From positions 38,475,211 to 38,539,210 of the forward strand of contig OX442314.1 of assembly GCA_949358305.1 (NCBI GenBank): a DNA stretch of 64,000 nt. The letters run 5' to 3'. The DNA is from Strigamia acuminata. Taxonomy: Eukaryota > Arthropoda > Chilopoda > Geophilomorpha > Linotaeniidae. Numbering within the stretch: the stretch's first letter is position 1; every line of letters starts with the position of its first letter. Positions 40,308 through 48,657 of the stretch are shown one piece after another. The notes beneath the pieces are model-generated. The model was not told the DNA's origin, did no database searches, and saw only the letters and a list, made by a program, of their open reading frames with translations. The position numbers and the translations under genes were made by a program.

Positions 40308-40579
40308 ACACGTCCTCATCCTCGGCTTTACAAAACGATTTCGTATTATTTTTGAAAATGATTACTGATTAGGTGGGAACCATCCTTCATATTGACAGGT
40401 GATGTGTGATGCTTACTATCACTGTCCGATTCGTCACCGTAGACAGCTTTCACCACGAACTCCAATTTCGTCGGATGTTCGTGGCTCCTTTCTTTATTTT
40501 GTTTATATAAAGTATTATGCACAAACATGCTGAAATTAATTACTTCGATTAAACTCACTCGGGTTTCTGGCGGCTACTT

Positions 40580-40755
40580 GTGCCTCTTCCGTGTCTGTCT
40601 TCCGTGTCTGATCTTCTGTGTCTTGTGCATCTTCCGTGTCTGATCTTCCGTGTCTTGCGCATCTTCCGTGTCTGTCTTCCGTGTCTGATCTTCCGTGTCT
40701 TGCGCATCTTCCGTGTCTGTCTTCCGTGTCTGATCTTCCGTGTCTTGCGCATTCA
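40580..40755. repeat. 45-bp tandem repeat (GTGTCTGATCTTCC...)
   Basis: Units such as CTTCCGTGTCTGATCTTCCG and TGTCTTGCGCAT repeat nearly four times. On the minus strand they encode DAQDTEDQTRKTDTE repeats, on plus VLRIFRVCLPCLIF repeats; neither looks like a real protein. Confidence 0.85.
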
Positions 40756-40760
40756 TTTTA

Positions 40761-41025
40761 ATCACGGAATGCTTGTTCTGTGCAGTATAAATAATTCACA
40801 AGTCAGACGAGAAATTGCGGTAGAAATTGCGTGGGAAACTGTGTCAATAGATTTAATAGGACCCAAACCTTGAAACAAGTTTAAATGGTTGTTAGTTATC
40901 ATTGATAATTGCACGAAATACGTTGAGTTATTTCCGTTACACACTGCATCAGTGGAAATTATTACGGAAAAATTACACAAAGTATCCTGCAGACACGGAA
41001 CACCATCCAAATTGATTGCTTGATG
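40761..41025 (+). pseudogene. Ty3/gypsy integrase core fragment
   Basis: The plus strand reads EIAWETVSIDLIGPKP, stop, then KWLLVIIDNCTKYVELFPLH and EKLHKVSCRHGTPSKLIA. The first catalytic Asp (SIDLIGP) and the following beta strand are clear. The second Asp and Glu are missing because the sequence changes at about 41025. One in-frame stop. Strand is opposite to most neighbours. Confidence 0.75.
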
Positions 41026-41029
41026 TTGG

Positions 41030-41590
41030 CACGAGCGTTGATTTCAACACGACGGTTTTTTTTTGCATGAGCGTTGATTTTGGCACGCGCGTTTTATTTT
41101 GCATGACCGTTGATTTCTGCACGAGCTGACTACTTTTTCTTGATCTATACCTGCAGCCATTTTTTTTAAATATGATATGGTGCGCTGGATTAATTTCTGG
41201 TTCTGTAGGAAACGTTTCGATAGCTCTTGTAAGTGTTCGTTCGTCCGGTACTGCAATTATTGTCTTGAAGATCCTGTAAGCTTTTGCACTGGCAAACTTT
41301 ATAGCTAAACTCAGTTGCTTAACTGATGGTTTCCAGCGCATCCCCTTGGGTTTTTTGCCACGAGCATCTGGTTGTGCTTCAATAAAATCCACACAATGTT
41401 TGGGCAACATTTGTTTCGGCTCTCTAATAATGTCTGCTTCAGAAATTACAGGTTTTTTGTTTCGGATTTGTTTCAATGTTGTGCGGCATTTTGACATGAC
41501 ACTCCTCTGATTGCTCAATAAAGTTTTGAGATTGGCCTTACGAGCTGTTAGTGCTAGAGAGGTTATGTTTTCACAGATTTCCACGTAATC
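41030..41590 (-). pseudogene. P-element-like transposase fragment
   Basis: The ORF reads LTARKANLKTLLSNQRSVMS, then MLPKHCVDFIEAQP, GKKPKGMRWKPSVKQLSLAI, KFASAKAYRIFKTIIAVPDE and RTLTRAIETF. The K-G-x-R-W...LA-x-x-x-x-x-S-x-K-A-Y-R-x...P-x-x-R-T-L core is the N-terminal region of P-element/THAP9 transposases. The THAP domain before it and the RNase H-like catalytic domain after it are absent. The 3' part runs into imperfect ~36-bp repeats (KSTLMQKKT) at 41030-41130. Dead fragment. Confidence 0.7.
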
Positions 41591-41599
41591 ACTTGAAAA

Positions 41600-42400
41600 C
41601 GATTTGACTGTAACAGACGTAGAGGGGCCCGCTAATTTTCCATGGTCGGATAAATAAACAGGGTCCTATTTTTTTAATAAATAATTAGAAATCGTTTGAA
41701 AATATATTTTTAAAAAAATTTCTAGTACCTGCTTCTGGTTACATCTTTGGCGTTTTGTTACATGTCAAATCCGTTGACTTTTTGGCCTGCTTATTGTCAG
41801 TTTATGAGGTGGATTAGGGATTTAAAAAATAGTTGGGACTGCATTGTGTAAGAGTTTATTCCTGGTGAATTTAAATTCGAGCAGCATTCTCGCTATCAAA
41901 GGGTCTTCAGTTTTATTTTTTTTTTTATCTTTTGAATTCGAATTCGAATTAGACCTATGTTTGCACTTTTTACCATTAGTATCACTATTAATTTTCAAAG
42001 TGGGAAATTTATCCCACATTATCCAGTGGAAAAATGGAAAGAAACTCAAACCCACGGTTATGATGAAGTACATCAAACTCCCGATTGGATTATAAAAGAT
42101 ACTAATCCATCCACTCCCCAATTGGACACAAACGCATCATATTTTTCCTTGTCTAAAAGCACACGGTGATTATACAAGTAACCACATAGCTAAATTAATT
42201 CCATTTGGAAAATTATATCTGAAGCCGATTGATATCGCATTAAATTTACACAAAGTTGTAAGGTTTTTTTTTTTAAAAAAATTAGATTATTTTTTTTTGT
42301 CTTGAAATATCTACAAGTATTACCACTAAACCTACTATGTTTATGGTATGCTTTTATCTGCTCTAAAGTATGTATGCAACTACTTCCAGTAGCTAGTAAT
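41600..42400. other. No gene recognised
   Basis: AT-rich. A plus-strand open frame at 41957-42169 (GKFIPHYPVEKWKETQTHG) looks partly coding but matches nothing I know. A (GAATTC)n-like stretch lies at 41932-41950. Confidence 0.4.
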
Positions 42401-42640
42401 AAGCAATGCTTCTTCCTTGCCATTCTACAGACCCAGGGCCATTAAAAAAAGTTTGATAACTGTCGTACGATCAGTGCAGGCGTGGGAAGGATTATTGGAG
42501 CCTTGTCTTCTCAATCGAATTGGTGTATCTGTTGTAAGCTGCCGCCATGAACCGCGTGTAATTGCTCCTGTTGATGTGTCTTCACAGTCTATGAATCCAG
42601 GAGGTGTATACAACCTATTTACAAATTTAAGTTATAAAAA
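42395..42640 (-). pseudogene. PIF/Harbinger transposase, C-terminal fragment
   Basis: The minus strand reads YTPPGFIDCEDTSTGAITRG and SWRQLTTDTPIRLRRQGSNN, then in a shifted frame SYDSYQTFFNGPGSVEWQG. P-P-G-x-x-D-x-E-D...G-x-W-R...RQGSNN...Y-F-N-x-x-G-x-V-x-WQ is the usual end of Harbinger transposases. One frameshift. The N-terminal piece at 47771-48045 is on the same strand and could be from a related copy. Confidence 0.65.
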
Positions 42641-42663
42641 ACATTCTGTGCATTCATGAATGA

Positions 42664-42960
42664 ATGTTCCTTCATAGCGGAGAAAAAGATTTCGAGCGAA
42701 AAAATCCGGCGCAATGTTGTTGGAAACTGCTCAAACCATCTTTGTTAAAGAAACGAGGTGTGAACGACCCCATGCCCTAAGCAGTTCTGGCACGGCGCCT
42801 CGCGCGTATTCGGTTGCGTAATCCATTTCTGCCCCATGCAGATAAGACAGGTGCTCCACCAATCCCACTTCCTGTCCTCGCGGTCCCCTGAATGTCTCTT
42901 CATAGCGGAGAAAAAGATTTCGAGCGAAAAAATCCGGCGCAAAAGAAAAGACTGATGTTG
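42664..42960 (-). repeat. Duplicated 48-bp block with possible gag-like frame
   Basis: CTTCATAGCGGAGAAAAAGA and the next 28 bp occur at 42672-42713 and again at 42900-42942. The minus strand encodes APDFFARNLFLRYE in both. The piece between reads GLVEHLSYLHGAEMDYATE. Origin unknown, probably retroelement. Confidence 0.5.
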
Positions 42961-42981
42961 CTTGTGAGAACACTCAACACA

Positions 42982-43062
42982 GAATGAGGGCTAGATCACC
43001 TTACGCAATGAGGGAGTGATCTTGGGGCCACACGGTGACGTGTGGTAGTGACGGTCACATCA
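42982..43062 (-). repeat. Fragment of an LTR related to the 32385 solo LTR
   Basis: Its complement starts TGTGACCGTCACTACCACAC and contains GGCCCCAAGATCAC and GGTGATCTAGCCC, as in 32385-32475. Confidence 0.75.
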
Positions 43063-43668
43063 CAATAATGAAGGAATCATTTGTATTTATATTTTTCACT
43101 TGAATGGAAGAGTGAATAAATTCTGCTTGGTAATCTTTGGCTCCGGAATGTTAAGGCTTGTTGTCATGTACATTTCTCTGAACTCCCTTTTGGTTGCGGT
43201 TAGCAGACGCAAACTCGCATTCTTGATCTCAATAAAGCCTCACATGGTAGAATTTTGTTGAGGTTCTGATTTCATCTATGAATACTAGTATATTGGATCG
43301 TTTATTTGACTAGATCAGTATAAGCCACGCAATTGATGGAAGTTGTTGTACGTTGTTGTATGTCTGGTGCAAAGATAGCTTCCTTCCAGATGGGCACATT
43401 TACATTTAATTCGCAAATCGCAATAACGACACGCAAAAATACCCTAAAACAACAAATAAATTCTAATTCCATTGTCCCCTGTTCCTTTTTTCCAAGGTAG
43501 CACATTGGTGGCAAAATCTGTGACCACAAGGAACTAAAACATGTGATTTAATGTCATCGCAAATTGTGCATCAAGGTCATTCCCACTGCTGTGTCTTGAA
43601 GGATATCTTAAAAATAAGTCAATATTAAAATCTAATAATTTTTTTATAATTTATTTCTTATTTACAAT
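43063..43668. other. No gene recognised
   Basis: No conserved ORF. A minus frame at 43529-43302 has possible exon-like composition only. Confidence 0.4.
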
Positions 43669-43947
43669 GTGTACTACATCAAGAGATGTTTCTCAAAACA
43701 TGGCACGTTTATTGGTTTCAGTCCTAAATATGCTAATCAACTGTCTCCATTGATCTGTTGTCCAATGTTTACTAAAGATAGTAAGAACCGACATTTTTCA
43801 ATGAAAAGACTGGAACGTTATTGTGTAATGTGTATTAACACTTCAGGCAACAAAACATATTCTACTCTTAGGGAACACCTGTCCAATCGTTATATTTTGC
43901 TAGGTATGCATTTAAAATTTTTGGCATCAACTGGCGAAATTAGCTAA
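43669..43947 (+). CDS. ORF of unknown function
   Basis: 92 codons (MYYIKRCFSKHGTFIGFSPK, cysteine-containing). It overlaps the end of an opposite ORF by 4 bp. It could be chance; I see no known motif. Confidence 0.2.
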   Translation: MYYIKRCFSKHGTFIGFSPKYANQLSPLICCPMFTKDSKNRHFSMKRLERYCVMCINTSGNKTYSTLREHLSNRYILLGMHLKFLASTGEIS

Positions 43948-44237
43948 TTATTGGGAGTTAGGTATATCTCGTTCAATTCTTCGGATATTTTGTCTGTTTC
44001 TTCATTGCTTAGTAAATGCAATTTAATTTCTTCCTTCTGTTTCCAACTAGCAAACTTAACTTTCTTTTCTATTATACTATTTATTAAGAAATATGAATGA
44101 TTTTGAAGATGCAATTCTAGATTTTCAATTTCTTCTTTTTTTGGATCAAATTTCATTAAGTCATTTAATTTAAAGTGCAATGAAACAATTTCTGCTTTGA
44201 AGAAAATTGCTTGATTGTTATTTATTACTTTCTTCAC
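43944..44237 (-). CDS. ORF of unknown function downstream of Ulp1 copy 2
   Basis: Highly charged helical frame (FKLNDLMKFDPKKEEIENLE, KFASWKQKEEIKLHLLSNEE). It begins where the Ulp1-like coding of copy 2 ends and may be the next exon or frame of the same element gene. No family recognised. Confidence 0.35.
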   Translation of the reverse strand: MKKVINNNQAIFFKAEIVSLHFKLNDLMKFDPKKEEIENLELHLQNHSYFLINSIIEKKVKFASWKQKEEIKLHLLSNEETDKISEELNEIYLTPNN

Positions 44238-44950
44238 TTGCAGCTTTTGAAGAGTAAGTTATTAAATCTTCCAGAATATCTGCCCGTGCTGTGTGACTTT
44301 CTTTTATTTCCAAATCCAAATCATCATGCTCTGTTAATCGTTGAACATAGCGACAAGCAAATATTCCACAGTCCTAATCATTATTTTGAATGATAATTGA
44401 TGGCAAAACATTCATTTCTTTATTTGTAAACTCTTTTAATGTCGGGTCCTTCGAACAAAGATTGGGGATACGTTGTAAACTGAGCAATGCTTTTTTCTCA
44501 GTTTCAGTGGTTTGGCCTAATGAGTTTAACAAATAGTTTTCTCTATCATGCCTATCAATCACAATTACACTCCAATCAATGATTACTCTTATAAACAGGT
44601 AGTGTAGTATTTTTGCACATAATTTGCACGTAGATACGAATAATATTTCTGCTGGCAGTTGTTGGTACACACTTTTTCTTTTATTACTTCTAGACTGCAT
44701 TTCGTTTGCAGTCTGTGCAGGCAATCTATCCCATGTTTCTACAACAAGTTGGGTTGCTTTTTTAACTTTTAACATTCACTGTTCATTTTCATTTTCATTA
44801 CTCATTTTGGATTGTTTTTTTGTAATCACTCTGTTATTGTTTTTCTTCTTATTTTTTATGGCTAGTTCTTTTTTAAATTCTCTTTGCATAGCTATAACTG
44901 CTTTGTAATGTTCGTCTGCTAACTCATCCAATCGGAATACACACGATTGT
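44230..44950 (-). pseudogene. Ulp1-like protease gene, copy 2, internally deleted
   Basis: The 5' part reads ADEHYKAVIAMQREFKKELA, then MLKVKKATQLVVETWDRLPA and MQSRSNKRKSVYQQ, as in copy 1 but keeping the tryptophan. About 390 bp (the N-terminal protease region) are missing. The frame then continues WSVIVIDRHDRENYLLNSLG. The catalytic-Cys segment is present as DCGIFACRYVQRL but a TAG precedes it. The catalytic His is lost in the deletion. It is non-functional but shows that this gene family is repeated in the genome. Confidence 0.7.
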
Positions 44951-44959
44951 GCAGATGAA

Positions 44960-45600
44960 TATATTTAAATATTTTTTGGTGAACCTAAATGATCCCTTGG
45001 GTATTTGGAGGTTTATCTAGAAAATTTGTTGTACTTCTTTGCCTAAAGGGACTCTTGATGGGACAGTAGGGCTCATATGCCTCAGTTTTACCATGCCTGC
45101 TAATAATATGAAATACAAAATTACAAAATAAGAATAATAAAATTACAAAATAAAAATAATAAAAATACAAAATAACAGATGTTCACACTTTATCTAATTC
45201 AAATGTTTCAAGCTTCACACAAGAAGATTAAATGTGTGCACAAAAATTCTTAGATTTTTGGCGGTGAAAATGTACAAAAATAACTCAATAATTATGGCAT
45301 TTTGCTACACACAGCCTGTATATGTACTTACATTATTACCTTTCAACAAAAATAATGTATTTAGTTGGGCTAAAATTTTATAAAGCACACAAAATAGAAA
45401 TACAAGTGTTCAGTCTTAAAAATAGAAAAATTGCACACAATAAAATGGAAAAGAGAAACAACAGAAAAAAGAATTCCATCATCAATCCAACCCAATCCTC
45501 TCTATCCTTTTTACGAGCGTTCGTCTTCGATGTTCTACAACAAAAAGATCGTTATCAGGCCGAAATTAATGTAGCCATCTGTTTGGTGAGACATAGCATT
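44960..45600. other. AT-rich spacer without recognised gene
   Basis: An AT-rich simple-sequence tract (ATAATAAAAATACAAAAT-like, 45110-45176) and a plus open frame at 45322-45603 without known motifs. Confidence 0.4.
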
Positions 45601-45606
45601 TAAAAA

Positions 45607-45967
45607 TTGCTGAATGCTCAATTAATGTGGTGCATTTATTTAATGCTGAATGCTCAATTAATGTGGTGCATTTATTTAATGCTGAATGCTCAATTAATGT
45701 GGTGCATTTATTTAATGCTGAATGCTCAATTAATGTGGTGCATTTATTTAATGCTGAATGCTCAATTAATGTGGTGCATTTATTTAATGCTGAATGCTCA
45801 ATTAATGTGGTGCATTTATTTAATGCTGAATGCTCAATTAATGTGGTGCATTTATTTAATGCTGAATGCTCAATTAATGTGGTGCATTTATTTAATGCTG
45901 AATGCTCAATTAATGTGGTGCATTTATTTAATGCTGAATGCTCAATTAATGTGGTGCATTTATTTAA
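45607..45967. repeat. Perfect 36-bp minisatellite, ten copies
   Basis: The unit TGCTGAATGCTCAATTAATG plus TGGTGCATTTATTTAA repeats ten times with no differences that I can see. Because 36 is divisible by three, two plus frames stay open (MLNAQLMWCIYL and HLFNAECSINVV repeats), producing an apparent 188-residue ORF that is almost surely not a gene. It abuts the 3' end of the gene at 45980-46797. Confidence 0.95.
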
Positions 45968-45979
45968 TGCTTTTTATTA

Positions 45980-46797
45980 AACTTGTAAAATTATTTAATT
46001 TACTAGGCTCATCTCCCTTTGTCTCGCTCGAGACCATTGTCACGAGGAATTTGCAGTACATAAACCAATCGTTCCGGGTCCATCCATCAGTAAAATTTGC
46101 CTCTGATGGTTTAGCTCTATTGACATCGATCCAACCTTGTTTTTTAAACCAAACATGTAATTCATCAGTGTAATTCTAATCTTCATTAGGATTCAGAATG
46201 AAATAGGTTTTAGCATGGTTACACCTCGTTTGAATACCGATTCTTGGCCAGTATGCCATAAAAGATGGCTGTATAGTAAAATGAGCGATGGCATTCGCAA
46301 AACCGATTGATTTAGCATAATTGGTACACTTTCCCATGGCAAACTTTCTTTGAGGTCTCAGAATCTTCGGTTTAGCACCTTTCTTCAGGTTGCCTTGAGA
46401 TTCTTTGTTGGATTCCGCCGGTGGTGGTGGCGGCGGCGGCGGTTGTGATGCCCTCCAGATAATACGTGAGGGTGGCAATATCCCTTCGCTCATAGCTTGC
46501 GACGCATAGGAGCGAGATGCGCTTACGTTCGATCTCCTGTCGATGTCTTCGGCTGCGTCTAAGACAATAAACTCCTCGTCCTCCCAGGCTTCGTCTAGTA
46601 CGATGAGCGGGGCGCCGGGGTCCGTTGAGCCTTTAATTCTCATGAGAATATCGTCCTTTTCTTTCTGGTGAGCTGCCTGTTTTTGCTCGCAGTCCTTCTT
46701 TCTTGACGATGTTTTCGGCTTATACTGCGACAGTACCGTCTGGTGTGTTTGTGAGTTTGGGCTGTGTGGATTGGCCGAAGCAATTCGTGAACTATAA
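45980..46797 (-). pseudogene. Gene of unknown function (last exon) with premature stop
   Basis: The exon starts after TTTATAG at 46797 and reads SSRIASANPHSPNSQTHQTV, KKDCEQKQAAHQKEKDDI, APLIVLDEAWEDEEFIVL, a polyproline run, then MGKCTNYAKSIGFANAIAHF and CNHAKTYFILNPNED. A TAG stop follows. The same frame continues for about 60 more residues (DELHVWFKKQGWIDVNRAKP, WTRNDWFMYCKFLVTMV), so the stop is likely a mutation or readthrough site. I do not recognise it. A preceding exon may be 47134-46915, which ends in an H-N-H-A-P motif reminiscent of FLYWCH fingers. Confidence 0.45.
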
Positions 46798-47384
46798 AGT
46801 AAAACAAAATAGTAATTACTATAAGAGTTAATTTTTTTTCTTGAAATCACTTTTACAGTTTTGACTGCTCTTCATTAAATATTTGAAGCAGGCTTCCTCT
46901 GAACCCTTTTCTTTATCATTCAATGTCTTGACCCATTGGAGCATGATTATGGTTATTGTTTGATGTTGTTAACACTGAGGCATTATGAATGGAGATGACT
47001 GCTGTGGCTTCAGTGTTTATGTTTATATTCTTATTTTCGATCAGGATTCTTCTCATCCAAGTTGAAAATAATCCTGATCGAAAGGAATCCTGGTTTAATT
47101 TGATTAAAGTTGTATCACAACAATTACTTTTCAAATTAGAATATAGAATTATAACTTACCACAATTATTGTATCTTGTATGTAATGGATCTTGAATCTGG
47201 AGCATGAAGAAACTTTGGTAACTTGATTTCCGGTGCATTGTTTCTTGCATCATCATCTTTTACAACATACAAATGTTGTACTTTGTGATGGCGTGCTTTT
47301 ATTTCAGACAACTATTATGTTTTTATCCACTTTTACAAACTTTTTGTTTTTCTATTTCTAATTTCCAGCAGGAATGCCACCAAA

Positions 47385-47699
47385 CTAATACACTGTAGTC
47401 ACTTTTCTTTTGGTATCAGCTCCATTTGGAAAATGTTTCAATGTGAAATCTAAAAAAAGAAAATTTAAATGCTAGAACAATTAAAGTACACCACAACATT
47501 TCTGTCCTAACCTATCACAGCAGAAACCTTTCTGCAGTCAAGAGGCGGCAGCAGCTCTTGGCCCACATTCGCATTGCAGCGATTTCCCTGAAGAGATGGG
47601 GTTTTAAGCTCATCAATAGTGAATACTGTTCGCAATAATTTGCGAGCCAACTTTGGGGTGTCATTGATGGTGGCAACATCAAAGCGGGCACTCGTAGGC
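47385..47699 (-). CDS. BEN-domain gene, 3' exons
   Basis: Exon 47699-47516 (after TTTTATCAG) reads PTSARFDVATINDTPKLARK, LLRTVFTIDELKTPSLQGN and LPPLDCRKVSAVI. It splices (GTTAGG...TTTTTTTAG) to exon 47449-47385: DFTLKHFPNGADTKRKVTTV, stop. The A-R-x-L-x-x-x-x-F-x-x-x-E-L...G...LD-x-x-K-V-x-A-I layout is that of the C-terminal part of a BEN domain, a DNA/protein-binding fold of animal chromatin factors. The 5' part is not certain; the next open exon upstream is a Harbinger transposase piece ending in a possible donor. Confidence 0.6.
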
Positions 47700-47770
47700 T
47701 GATAAAACAATTTATAATTTACAACTTAAACAGAAAACCAGAAAAACATAGAAGAATTCTCCCGAATTAC

Positions 47771-48045
47771 TCAGAAAACCCAAATGCACACATTCATGGC
47801 AACATGTTTGCCATCAATCGCCCCCACGCAATGTGGAAAATTCCAAATATGTTCAAAATCCCGGCTTACTATTTGCCATTCTTGTTCATTTGATGGACTA
47901 TTTAAATATATTGGTGATAATGCTTGCCACAAAGCTTCACAAGTCCCGGATATTATTTTGCATACAGTTGATCTGCCTAGGCGAAATGCAAACGAAATGC
48001 TAGTTTGCATGTCTCCGCTTGATAAAAATTTGGCTGCTTCCTCTC
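47771..48045 (-). pseudogene. PIF/Harbinger transposase, N-terminal/central fragment
   Basis: The minus strand reads EEAAKFLSSGDMQTSISFAF, RLGRSTVCKIISGTCEALW, EWQIVSRDFEHIWNFPHCVG and GAIDGKHVAMN. The F-L-x-x-G-x-x...F-x-x-x-R-S-T-V and W-N-F-P-x-C-x-GAIDGKH blocks are diagnostic; the Asp in AIDGKH is the first catalytic residue. The remainder of the catalytic domain is absent. A GTGTGC donor follows at once and the next exon is the BEN exon. Whether these are spliced together is unknown. Confidence 0.8.
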
Positions 48046-48378
48046 ACCGGTCACTCACGGGAGTGGTGCGGCGTCGGTGACGCACGAGGCGCATCTCTCT
48101 CACGGGCGGACGTCCATGCTTCACCGGTATCAAGCAGGAACCTAGGGAAACAAAAGTAATCGGGGCCGAGATGGCCCTTCGTTTATACCATCAAGGCAGC
48201 AACCAAGACCATTCAAGGGTCTGGTGCGCCTTTAGGTGGTTGTTCCGTGTGCTAAGTCTCTTGCGAAACCTTGTCACTAATGGTGATCACCTCTTGCGAC
48301 GATTCGAAAAGGGGCGGGGAGAGACTCTCCGCCTCCCTGGTCGACATGCGTGGCCCTGGGAGAGGGACCAGCCTGGTC
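48046..48378. other. GC-rich segment of unknown origin between Harbinger and element C
   Basis: About 330 bp, richer in G+C than its surroundings, breaking the Harbinger frame at its left edge. Possibly an LTR or SINE fragment; I see no terminal repeats or Pol III boxes. Confidence 0.35.
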
Positions 48379-48383
48379 CCTTC

Positions 48384-48562
48384 TGTAATGTCGTAGCTCT
48401 GGAACAATGTCAATAAAGTACACGAACACCGTCATTCATACTCGATTCCTAAAGTGACTCTTTAATCAAACTTCATCACCTTTATAGCCTCGGTCACCTT
48501 CATTACACAAACACGCCCTCTCGTGGCGGCATTCACAAACAACCAAACATCACTATATCACA
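48384..48562 (-). repeat. Element C 3' LTR
   Basis: 179 bp, identical to 52870-53048 by eye. It contains AATAAA-like and AT-rich sequence. Confidence 0.95.
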
Positions 48563-48577
48563 TCCCTTCCCCCTCAC
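48563..48577 (-). other. Polypurine tract of element C
   Basis: On minus, GAGGGGGAAGGGA ends exactly at the LTR start. Confidence 0.9.
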
Positions 48578-48657
48578 AATGACATAAGCTATTTCATAAC
48601 AAGTTCGGAATCAACATCACTATATACATCATAAAATTAGCAAATCAAGTATCAAGT

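Noticed and set aside
45607-46173. 188-codon ORF over the minisatellite
   Set aside because: It is produced by a 36-bp repeat divisible by three; the reverse strand holds real coding sequence at its end.
46915-47134. FLYWCH zinc-finger exon
   Set aside because: Only the H-N-H-A-P end is suggestive; the conserved F-L-Y-W-C-H core is not present.
48046-48378. SINE or tRNA-derived element
   Set aside because: I could not find A and B box promoter motifs or a 3' tail; left as unknown.
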